Part shown: positions 8,437 to 15,470 of the stretch, one piece after another
Position numbering within the stretch: the stretch's first letter is position 1
Layout: the number at the start of each line of letters is the position of its first letter
Source: JAWLHK01 sp041690355 [NCBI: bacterium]
GTDB lineage: Bacteria; J088; JAWLBW01
Assembly: GCA_041690355.1 (NCBI GenBank)
Contig: JAWLHK010000032.1
Span: 1-28,453 of the forward strand
DNA: 28,453 nt
Direction of reading: 5' to 3'
The notes under the pieces: model-generated
What the model was told of the DNA's origin: nothing
Databases searched by the model: none
The model's input: only the letters and a program-made list of their open reading frames with translations
Position numbers and translations under genes: made by a program

Positions 8437-8750
8437 TCGTCTGCCTTCTTCCTGATACCGGTTCCGGTGTCCGAGACGGTTTGTTTGGTCTTCCGTCCGG
8501 CTTTTTCGATCGATTCCTCGACGACTTCGCCTGTCTTTTCGAGGGACTCGCCGACGGCCTCGCCCGTCTTCTCGAGCCCCTTGCGGGTGGCCTGGATGCC
8601 CCCCTCGAGCTTCTCGGCCGGCTTGTCGCGGTAGCGATCGAGAATCTCGTCGCCCCCGGCCCACACGAACGCAATCGCGGCGGCCACGCCGACCCCGAAG
8701 CCGAGAACCCGGTTGGCCCACACCGTCAGTCGCGATGCCTTCTTGCTCAT
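8412..8750 (-). CDS. Small single-pass membrane protein with 11-residue amphipathic repeats
   Basis: A 112-residue protein of unknown function. Residues 1-9 are basic and 13-31 form a transmembrane helix. Residues 48-91 hold four 11-residue units, the best being LEKTGEAVGES (59-69) and LEKTGEVVEES (70-80), flanked by degenerate copies. The remainder is charged and helical. Eleven-residue amphipathic repeats occur in LEA-type and apolipoprotein-like proteins that lie on membranes or protect them, so a lipid-surface or envelope-spanning role is possible but inferred. The ATG has GAGG five bases upstream and begins 12 bp after the MshEN gene stop; its 3' end overlaps the next gene's start by 25 bp. 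Its place directly before two lipid-hydrolase-like genes supports a membrane role. Confidence 0.8.
   Translation of the reverse strand: MSKKASRLTVWANRVLGFGVGVAAAIAFVWAGGDEILDRYRDKPAEKLEGGIQATRKGLEKTGEAVGESLEKTGEVVEESIEKAGRKTKQTVSDTGTGIRKKADEWIEDTVK
8478..8609 (-). repeat. Coding 33-bp (11-residue) tandem repeat
   Basis: Four consecutive 33-base units in the small membrane protein encode 11-residue repeats (protein positions 48-91). The two central units differ at only three residues; the outer ones are degenerate. Found by eye from the translated sequence. Confidence 0.65.
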
Positions 8751-8762
8751 CGGCGCCTCGTC

Positions 8763-9821
8763 TCAGAAGTTGTTCAGCAGCAGCGCAGCCAGTTCCTTCG
8801 CGGCGTCCTCTGGCGACGCGGGGGCAGCCTCGCCCGGAGCTTCCGATTCCCCAGACGCGCCCGCGCCCGCCCCGTCGAGCATGCTCATGAACAGGCCGGC
8901 CAGATCGGCGTCGGCCCCGGTGGCGGCCGGCGCCGGCGTTGTGGACGGGCCCGCCCCGAACGCGGCCGAAAGGGCCGCCATGAAGTCGCCGGCCTCGGCT
9001 GCCGGGGCGGCCGGAGGGGGGGCGGGTTCGGCGTCGAGCACGAGGGGCACCTCTTCGACGGGGGTCCCGATTTCGATCGTTTCGTCCCCCTCGTCGTCCA
9101 GGATGAGCACCTCGTCGGGCTCCACCGGCGGAGCAACCGAAGCGCCGACCGGACGCTCGGGGCGCGGCCGCGGCGGGGGCGCCGGCGCTTCGCTCTGTAC
9201 CTGACTGGCGGCCGCGGCGAGCTTGTCCATGGCGGCGGCGCGGGCGTCGGGCTTGCGCTGGCCGCCGGCGGCCGCCTGAACTTCGGCCCGCTTGCGGCGG
9301 GCGGCCTGGATGTCGAAGACCTCGGGCGAGTCGAGATCGAGCTTGTCGGTGAAGGGGAGATCGTACGGCCGCCCGACGAGCACGCTGGTCGTATAGTAGT
9401 GGCCGATGGCGCGCACGACGTCGGTTTCGGCCGCGACGACCGGGATCACCCGGCCGCCCAGCTGAAACTGCAGTTCGTCGAGCATCTGCATGTTGGTCGG
9501 ATCGCAGGTCGCAAGCCAGAAGCGCTTGCCCTCGTTCTTCACAATCATGCCGCGCGCCCGCCGGGCCTGGTCCCGCGAGAACAGTTTGACCAGGGCCGGG
9601 GGAATCTGCACGCGCTCGAGCGGTACGTAGGCGAGCCGCAACGCCATGGCCGCCAGGCGGCCGAGCTCTTCTTCGGATACGAAGCCGAGCGTCACCAGTT
9701 GATTGGTGAGCCTCCCGGCGACTTCACGGCCCTGATTCTGGGCCGTGGTCGCCAGGTGCAGCTGCTCGGGCGTGATGATACCCAGTTTGACGAGAAACGC
9801 GCCGAGTTTTGCTTCGTTCAC
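8763..9821 (-). CDS. Stand-alone MshEN (GspE/PilB N-terminal) domain protein without ATPase
   Basis: A 352-residue soluble protein. Residues 5-63 carry two tandem copies of the MshEN-type pattern, KLGAFLVKLGIITPEQL and RLTNQLVTLGFVSEEEL. Residues 85-147 complete the GspE/PilB N-terminal fold (WLATCDPTNMQMLDELQF). MshEN domains of this kind can bind cyclic di-GMP, though the first Arg of the RLG motif is Lys here. There is no Walker A/B ATPase; the second half is Ala/Pro/Glu-rich and probably disordered, ending in a short helix (AAKELAALLLNNF). It could be a c-di-GMP reader or adaptor rather than a secretion motor. The start is GTG, with GAGG five bases upstream, 16 bp after the FlgT-like gene stop. 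Confidence 0.85.
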   Translation of the reverse strand: MNEAKLGAFLVKLGIITPEQLHLATTAQNQGREVAGRLTNQLVTLGFVSEEELGRLAAMALRLAYVPLERVQIPPALVKLFSRDQARRARGMIVKNEGKRFWLATCDPTNMQMLDELQFQLGGRVIPVVAAETDVVRAIGHYYTTSVLVGRPYDLPFTDKLDLDSPEVFDIQAARRKRAEVQAAAGGQRKPDARAAAMDKLAAAASQVQSEAPAPPPRPRPERPVGASVAPPVEPDEVLILDDEGDETIEIGTPVEEVPLVLDAEPAPPPAAPAAEAGDFMAALSAAFGAGPSTTPAPAATGADADLAGLFMSMLDGAGAGASGESEAPGEAAPASPEDAAKELAALLLNNF

Positions 9822-9837
9822 CGAATCCTCACTGGGT

Positions 9838-10962
9838 TTACTTCAGCGTCGCCCGGATTTTTCCTCCACCCACGGTCTGCACCGAGATCGTGAACCCACC
9901 CACCGGACCGGTTGCCAGCGCTTCGGCCAGCTCTTCGCTGTCGCCGAGGTACGTGATGTCGAGCGTCGCCGTCGGGGCGTCGAACGTGCGCTGGTTGACT
10001 TCCTTGATCCCCTGCAGCTTGGCCAGCTCGGACTTGAGGCGCTTCAGGCGCATGAAGTCGACCCCGCTCACCAGCTGCAGCTCCGTCACCGAGCCGTTGA
10101 GCAGCGCCGTGTTCCACTCCTTGACGATCTTGCCGAAGACGTCGCTGCCCGCCTTGCGCGCGGCCTGCGTGATCGCCTTGCGGGGGGCCGCTTCGGGAAT
10201 GCCTTCGATGCCGTTGTCGGCCACGTTCGAGACGGCGAGCACCTGGGCGTTGTCGGCCCGGATGGCGCGCAGCTGCACGTTGGCCTTGGCCGCGTAGAGA
10301 ATGCCGCGCACCGATTCGGGGGCGCTGACTTCGGCCGTGCCGACGATGAGCACTTCGGCGCCGTGGCTGGCGGCGATCTTGGCGGCGGCGCGGTTGTCGC
10401 CTTCGGCGATGGCGCGGGCTTCGTCGGCCTTCATGTTGGCCTTCACGACCTCGGCGTCACGCAGCTCGAATTCCTTTTCCTTGAGGAACTCGGCCAGCAC
10501 GTTCTCGGCCAGCGTCGAGAGCTTCTTGTCGCCCCCCTTGACCTCGCTGACGAGAATCAGGATGCGCGGCTTCTTCATGTCGGCGTAGAGCAGCCGGGCG
10601 TCATCCTTCAGCTGCTTCGTGCTCACGCTCGCTTCGATGCGCACGACGATGTCGTTGCCGACCTTCTTCTTCTCGAGCACCTTGTAGTTGTGCACGTAGC
10701 TGGCGAGCTTCGTGACGATGCGATCGCGCACGAGCTCCATGTTCTCGACCACCGTGTCGCTCAGAACTTCAGAGCCGACCTGATCGGCGGCGTTGCGCTT
10801 GGCGTCGTCGGTCGCCCGCTTCAGCGCGGCGGCTTCGTCACCCCGTTCAATCGCGGCCCGCCCTTCGGCCTCGACGACCTGCACATCCCCTTCTGCGGCA
10901 AACGCGGGCACCGCATAGAGCGCCAGCGCAAGCATGGTGAAGCCTAGTTTCATGGTCCTCAT
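9838..10962 (-). CDS. FlgT-like secreted protein
   Basis: A 374-residue exported protein. The signal peptide covers residues 1-22 (cut near AFA). Residues 28-115 resemble the FlgT N-terminal domain (VEAEGRAAIERGDEAAALKRA, then a basic amphipathic helix and IVVRIEASVS). Residues 130-215 resemble the FlgT middle domain, a Rossmann-like segment beginning KPRILILVSEV. A mixed C-terminal part ends in Gly-rich strands. FlgT family proteins belong to the outer-membrane ring around the flagellar motor, but no flagellar genes are in view, so here it may be a periplasmic assembly or ring component of another machine. The ATG at 10962 has GGAGG seven bases upstream. It follows the cyclase by 65 bp and precedes the MshEN gene by 16 bp. 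No lipobox is visible. Confidence 0.8.
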   Translation of the reverse strand: MRTMKLGFTMLALALYAVPAFAAEGDVQVVEAEGRAAIERGDEAAALKRATDDAKRNAADQVGSEVLSDTVVENMELVRDRIVTKLASYVHNYKVLEKKKVGNDIVVRIEASVSTKQLKDDARLLYADMKKPRILILVSEVKGGDKKLSTLAENVLAEFLKEKEFELRDAEVVKANMKADEARAIAEGDNRAAAKIAASHGAEVLIVGTAEVSAPESVRGILYAAKANVQLRAIRADNAQVLAVSNVADNGIEGIPEAAPRKAITQAARKAGSDVFGKIVKEWNTALLNGSVTELQLVSGVDFMRLKRLKSELAKLQGIKEVNQRTFDAPTATLDITYLGDSEELAEALATGPVGGFTISVQTVGGGKIRATLK

Positions 10963-11027
10963 ACCGTTTCCTCCAAGTCCCCTTCGCGTAACGTGCCGGG
11001 ACGGTTAGCCAAAATAGAAAAACCTGC

Positions 11028-13340
11028 CTACTTCGTCTTCATGACGTAGACGCCGTCCCACATCTCGGGCGGCGGCTCTTCGACCAGCGTCTCGCAACGC
11101 TTGATATACATCTTGCTCGGGCCGTCGTCGGGCCAGCGGGCCGCGACCGTTTCGAAACCGGCGCGCGCCTCGTCGAACCGGCGGTTCTTGTAGAAGTCCA
11201 AGGCGCGCTTGTAGAGTTCGAGCCGCTCAGACCAGGCCGGATCGGGCCGGCTGGCGACGAGTTCGAAGATGCGCACCGGCTCCTTCTTGCCCTTCACGGC
11301 GACGAGGTCGAGCTCGCGGCAGACAAACCCGTCGGGGAGCTGCTTGCGCGTGAACTCCGAGATGACGATGTGCGTACCGTATTCCTTGTTGATCCCCTCG
11401 AGGCGGCTGCCCAGGTTCACGCTGTCGCCCATGACCGTATAGTCGAAGCGCACGTGGCTGCCCATGTTGCCGACGGTCATCGGGCCGGTGTTCAGGCCGA
11501 TGCCGATGTCGAGCGGGGGCAGCCCCTTGGCCGCCCACACGGCCTGCATCTCGCGCAGCCGCTCCATCATGCGCAGCGAGGCGACGCAGGCCTCCTCCGC
11601 ATGATTCGGAATTTCGAGCGGGGCGCCCCAGAAGGCCATGATCGCATCGCCCATGTACTTGTCGACCACGCCCTTGTACTCGAAGATGATGTCGGTCATG
11701 GCCGACAGGTACTCGTTGAGGAAGTTGACGAGGGCGACCGGGTCCATCTTCTCCGAGAGCGTCGTGAAGCCGCGGATGTCGGAGAACATGACGGTCATGA
11801 TCTTCTTCTCGCCGCCGAGCTGCGCGCGCGAGGGATCGTTCACGAGTTCGGCCACGACCTGCGGCGAAACGTACTGCCCGAAGGTGCGCGTGATGCGGGC
11901 CTTCTCGGCCCCCTCGCTCAAGGCCGTGTAGACGACGCCGCCCAGGAAGGTCATGCTGAACATGGCCAGGTACGGACTCACCTGCAGCATGATGTCGGCG
12001 CGCTCCAAGAGCAGCTGCGCCACGAAGGCATAGCCGCCGAACAGCAGCACGAAGAGGGTCACGCGCACGGGGATGGACAGCTTCGAGACGACGAAGATCC
12101 AGCCGAGCACGAGGCCGATGAGCGCCAGCCAGACGGCAGAATAGTAGCGATCGGTCCACGCCGGCAGAAACGAGAACACCTCGCCGGCGACGAGAAAGCG
12201 CACGTGGCGCCCGTTCAGGATGCTCTGGGCGACGTTGGCGTGAATTTCGATCCCCGGCATCTGCGTGGCGACCATCTGAATTTCGGTGTCGCCGGCCTCG
12301 GTCTCGTCCTTGAGATCGAACGGGGTCGAGTAGTAATCGTGCGCCGACGGGTGCACGTTACCGATCAGGATGATCTTGTCCTGCACCTCTTCGGGTTCGA
12401 ACTGGCCGGCCCAGATGCGCCCGAAGGGCACGCGCGTGAACGTGTTGCTGGGGCCGATGTAATTGATGAAGTAGTTGCTGACGGCCCCGTAAAGGCGGAT
12501 GCCGCCGAGCCGCGCGCCGTAGTTCGTCAGCTCGAGCTGCAGATCCTGCTGTTCGAGAAACGGCGCCACGACGGCGTAGCCCATCGTGAAATGGTGGTCG
12601 ATGGTGCCGTCAGACAGGGGCTGAATTTCGACGAGCGGCAGGCTGCGCACCGTACCGTCGCCGTCGGGGGTCAGCGTAATCATGGCCTGGCCGTAGGCGC
12701 CCTGCAGAAACATGTCGAGCGGCTGCTGCGCCACCCCGCCCGAAACGTACCGGGCGAGCACGACATTGCCCCCTTCCATGACGGCGGCGGCGAGATCCTG
12801 GTCCTCGTTGCTGAGATCCCAGCTCGGCGCCTGCTCTTCTTCGACGACGTCGGCGGCGCTTCCGGCCTCGGCCTCGGCGAGTGTTTCGTCGCCGGCAGTT
12901 TCTGCGCCCGCGTCCTCCTCCGGCTCTCCGCCGGCCATTTCGGGGGAATCGGGAAGGACCAGCGCCTCGGTGGCGCCGGTGACCGGCGCGCAGACCTTGG
13001 ACTGCGCCGGCTTCGTGAAGAGCACGTCGACGCCGATGATGGCGGCCCCGGCGGCGTTCAGGTTGCGGATGACCCGGGCGTAATCATGGCGGTTGAAGTC
13101 GGCGATACGCTTGTCGAGCAGGTTGATGCTCTCGTCGTCAATCGTCACGATGACGACTTCGGGCCGCGCCTCGCCGATGCCGCGGATGCGCAGCCGCATG
13201 TCGTAGGTCAACCGCTCGAGCCGTGTGAGCAGCCCCTGCGGGCCCCGCGATTCGGGAAACAGATAGACGGCCGTCGTGACGGCAACGAGCGCCAGGGTGA
13301 GGATCAGCGGTGTACGACGACGGCCGGTCTTCTGACTCAT
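11028..13340 (-). CDS. CHASE2-domain membrane adenylate/guanylate cyclase
   Basis: A 770-residue sensor enzyme likely to make cAMP. Residues 11-28 form one transmembrane helix. Residues 40-390 form an extracytoplasmic CHASE2 domain interrupted by an unusual acidic Ala/Glu insert (about 132-172). Residues 400-475 form three more helices. Residues 510-695 form a class III cyclase domain, with metal Asp521 (FSDIRGFT) and Asp565, Lys561 (DKYMGDAIMAFWG), Thr635 (DYTVMGD), and Asn642 and Arg646 (VNLGSRLEG). The catalytic set looks complete, and the Lys/Thr pair favours ATP over GTP. A helical TPR-like tail covers 700-770. It starts 25 bp after the large LPP20/FlgT-like gene and lies in the same transcript. 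A palindrome of CRP type stands at the operon's promoter. Confidence 0.95.
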   Translation of the reverse strand: MSQKTGRRRTPLILTLALVAVTTAVYLFPESRGPQGLLTRLERLTYDMRLRIRGIGEARPEVVIVTIDDESINLLDKRIADFNRHDYARVIRNLNAAGAAIIGVDVLFTKPAQSKVCAPVTGATEALVLPDSPEMAGGEPEEDAGAETAGDETLAEAEAGSAADVVEEEQAPSWDLSNEDQDLAAAVMEGGNVVLARYVSGGVAQQPLDMFLQGAYGQAMITLTPDGDGTVRSLPLVEIQPLSDGTIDHHFTMGYAVVAPFLEQQDLQLELTNYGARLGGIRLYGAVSNYFINYIGPSNTFTRVPFGRIWAGQFEPEEVQDKIILIGNVHPSAHDYYSTPFDLKDETEAGDTEIQMVATQMPGIEIHANVAQSILNGRHVRFLVAGEVFSFLPAWTDRYYSAVWLALIGLVLGWIFVVSKLSIPVRVTLFVLLFGGYAFVAQLLLERADIMLQVSPYLAMFSMTFLGGVVYTALSEGAEKARITRTFGQYVSPQVVAELVNDPSRAQLGGEKKIMTVMFSDIRGFTTLSEKMDPVALVNFLNEYLSAMTDIIFEYKGVVDKYMGDAIMAFWGAPLEIPNHAEEACVASLRMMERLREMQAVWAAKGLPPLDIGIGLNTGPMTVGNMGSHVRFDYTVMGDSVNLGSRLEGINKEYGTHIVISEFTRKQLPDGFVCRELDLVAVKGKKEPVRIFELVASRPDPAWSERLELYKRALDFYKNRRFDEARAGFETVAARWPDDGPSKMYIKRCETLVEEPPPEMWDGVYVMKTK

Positions 13341-13365
13341 GCGTATCTTCTCGAAGCCCCGCGTC

Positions 13366-15114
13366 TCAGCGCGCGGCCATCTCCGTCAGCACCAGGGTTG
13401 CGGGGACGAGACGGCCTTCGGTGCCCCCGATCTGGCTGTCCATGACGACGACGACCTTGCACTTGCCGAACAGGTTCTTCAGGTTGCTCTTGAACTGAGC
13501 TTTGTTGGCCTGGGTCGTCGACACGAGCAGGTTCACCTGGGTGCGCCCGTTCGTCTTCACCCCCTTGATCTGCATGGGCTTCTTGCCCTGGCGCAGATTG
13601 CCGGAGGAAATCTTGCGGATGCGCGGCGCGTTCTGCGCGAGCACCATCGGCTCGAGACCCGCCACGTCATAGGGTTCGCCGCCGAGCACTTCGGCGCGGA
13701 ACATGACCGGATTCGGCCCGAGGCGTTCATGCATCCAGCCCTGATCGCCCGGCTCGCTCACGACATAGGCCGCCTGGCCGCGCTCGGCGAGCACCGTGGG
13801 GTCGCTTTCGCCCGGGTCGGCGATGACGTTGCCGTCGGCGTCGAGAATGCGGGGGAAGAGACCGGCCTGCAGACCCGTGCCGCGCGCGTCGATCAGGATG
13901 CCGGTGAACTCCGCTTCCTGATCGCTCACGTTCGACATCTCGGCCGTCTCGACGGTTTCCTTCGGGGTGCCCAGGCGATCGAGCAGCGTCGTCTGCACGC
14001 CGCGCAGGCCGCGCATCGGCACCTCGAGGGTCACTTCGTAGTTCCCGCCGGGAGCCGTCGCGTTCTCGGCGACGACCTTGCCCCCCTGAACGAGACCCTT
14101 GATGCGCACCGAGAGGGTGGCATCGGCCTTCTCGGCGTCGGCGATCTTCTCATCACCGGAGATACGCACGCCCGAAACGACCTCCATGGCGCGTGCATAG
14201 GCATCGGCCACGGCGGCGCGGCGCGCGTTCAGCTGCGTCTTGGCGTCGGCGCCCGCGGCCACCTTGGCCCGGCCGACGACCCGCAGAATTCCCTTCTCCC
14301 AGTCGACTTCGCCCTTGGCCGAGCGTTCGACGTACGGCTTGAATCCGGTCTCCTCGCTGACCAGCTTGGCCGGGGCGGGATACCGGCGGGCGATTTCGGC
14401 CGGCACGAGTACCTTGGCGGCGATCGTGACGCGGTGGATACGTCCTTCCTGTTCCTTCTTGACGATGCGGTAGCTGAGGCTCGACTGCGCCGACGCCTTC
14501 ACCGTCTTCATGTCGGGAACCTTCTTGACATCGACGACGGCGCCCACCGCCTGTTCGACGGCGTCGCGCTTGGCGACCGTCAGGGCCACCCGCTCCATCG
14601 GGCCCATGCCGACGACCTGCACTTCGACCAGTTCGTCCTTGGCGGTGGCGGCGACCGGCTTGCCGATGGCGCCCGCAAGCTTGTCGGCGAGCTGCGACGC
14701 GATTTTCTCCGCATCCCCCTCGTCGCCGGTGACTTCGGCCGTGTCGAGCACGGCGCCGCTCCCGGCGTCGACCAGGCGGGCGCGAACGATCACGTCATCG
14801 CCCTTGGCTTCCCAGCCGCCGACGATGAAGGTCTCCGACCCTGAAATGAGCCCCTTGGCTTCGTCGAGCGATTCGCCCGTGGCGAGGCTGCGCGTCTTGA
14901 GCTCCTGCAGCACGGCAGGCTCCGGCGCATCGCTTTCCAGCGTGTAGCCCTTCTTGCGGAGGGCGTCCCGCAATCCGTCGGTCAGTTTCTTCCCGAACGC
15001 ATCCCGCTCGTTCTGACCCAGCGACAGCACGCGCACATCGCCGGCCTCGGCGACCGACGCTCCGGCGACGGTTCCGAAAATCAGCGCGGCCCAGACCAGT
15101 TTCCTGCTCAGCAT
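13366..15114 (-). CDS. Large secreted LPP20/FlgT-like protein
   Basis: A 582-residue exported protein, first gene of the operon. The signal peptide covers residues 1-24. Residues 26-155 look like a CsgG/TolB-type N-terminal alpha/beta domain (LTDGLRDALRKKGYTL, FIVGGWEAKGDDVIVRARLVD). Residues 160-240 resemble the FlgT N-terminal type (ERVALTVAKRDAVEQAVG). Residues 270-365 resemble the LPP20 family (GRAKVAAGADAK, RRAAVADAYARAMEVVSGV). The C-terminal domain from about 490 is basic and unassigned. These families sit in the periplasm or at the outer membrane and often form rings or secretion-associated assemblies. The start has GGAGG six to seven bases upstream. No lipobox. Domain calls are by pattern and need a profile search. 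Confidence 0.78.
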   Translation of the reverse strand: MLSRKLVWAALIFGTVAGASVAEAGDVRVLSLGQNERDAFGKKLTDGLRDALRKKGYTLESDAPEPAVLQELKTRSLATGESLDEAKGLISGSETFIVGGWEAKGDDVIVRARLVDAGSGAVLDTAEVTGDEGDAEKIASQLADKLAGAIGKPVAATAKDELVEVQVVGMGPMERVALTVAKRDAVEQAVGAVVDVKKVPDMKTVKASAQSSLSYRIVKKEQEGRIHRVTIAAKVLVPAEIARRYPAPAKLVSEETGFKPYVERSAKGEVDWEKGILRVVGRAKVAAGADAKTQLNARRAAVADAYARAMEVVSGVRISGDEKIADAEKADATLSVRIKGLVQGGKVVAENATAPGGNYEVTLEVPMRGLRGVQTTLLDRLGTPKETVETAEMSNVSDQEAEFTGILIDARGTGLQAGLFPRILDADGNVIADPGESDPTVLAERGQAAYVVSEPGDQGWMHERLGPNPVMFRAEVLGGEPYDVAGLEPMVLAQNAPRIRKISSGNLRQGKKPMQIKGVKTNGRTQVNLLVSTTQANKAQFKSNLKNLFGKCKVVVVMDSQIGGTEGRLVPATLVLTEMAAR

Positions 15115-15168
15115 CGTTTGCCCTCCGCAACGTGAATGGCAGCAGTGTAGCGTGCCAGCCCCTCAATT

Positions 15169-15188
15169 GCTGTGACTGCTGTCACAGC
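15169..15188. promoter_or_regulatory. CRP/FNR-type palindromic operator
   Basis: Perfect 8-bp arms GCTGTGAC and GTCACAGC around TGCT. It contains TGTGA-N6-TCACA, identical to the core CRP consensus. It lies 12-32 bases downstream of the minus-strand -10 box, about +6 to +25 of the expected start. A bound regulator there should repress the operon that encodes the cyclase. It could also serve the divergent gene, though no well-placed promoter is seen on that side. Confidence 0.65.
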
Positions 15189-15200
15189 GATCAACGGCTA

Positions 15201-15229
15201 AGTATATCCCGCGGCAAGCGCTTTTTCAA
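15201..15229 (-). promoter_or_regulatory. Sigma70-type promoter of the cyclase/ceramidase-like operon
   Basis: On the minus strand: -35 TTGAAA (15224-15229), a 17-base spacer, and -10 TATACT (15201-15206). Both hexamers match the consensus at five of six positions with ideal spacing, a rarity in this GC-rich window. The expected start is near 15194, about 80 bases before the first gene. Confidence 0.7.
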
Positions 15230-15470
15230 AAGCCTCTGACCGGAAAAGCGGCCGCCTTGCGACCCGGCAGAGTCCCTCCGGACGGCTCCAGGCGGGCCCG
15301 CGCCCCGCCTGCCGGGCCCGATGTCAATCCCCGGCGGCGGGGCCGCCCCTCAGGGGGCCGCGCTGGCTGGACAGACGCCTAGAATGAAATAAATTGCCGT
15401 GCCGCGGCCCCCGGCCGGCCGCAACCGGCCCCCGGCGCGCAGAAAACCGGCCGGAGAAACGAGGAGCGTC

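Larger units (their letters stand above)
15115..15470. other. Divergent intergenic region with promoter, palindrome and GC-rich hairpins
   Basis: This gap separates the long minus-strand operon from the plus-strand secreted-protein gene. The left third holds the minus-strand promoter and CRP-type palindrome. The rest is very GC-rich with several short inverted repeats, for example GGCGGG facing CCCGCC near 15290-15310. For the plus-strand gene the only candidate is a -10-like TAGAAT at 15380-15385 without a good -35. I see no small ORF with a ribosome site here. Confidence 0.5.

Noticed and set aside
8437-8721. N-terminal extension of the second ceramidase-like protein
   Set aside because: It is an out-of-frame reading of the small membrane-protein gene; the ATG at 8436 has a strong ribosome site and a perfect lipobox.
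8763-9821. Type II secretion/pilus ATPase call for the MshEN protein
   Set aside because: No Walker A or B motif; only the N-terminal domain is present.
11370-13445. 691-residue plus-strand frame opposite the cyclase
   Set aside because: Shadow of a gene with complete catalytic motifs on the other strand; low-complexity composition.
15281-15360. GC-rich inverted repeats as terminators
   Set aside because: No T-run on either strand and no gene ending nearby.
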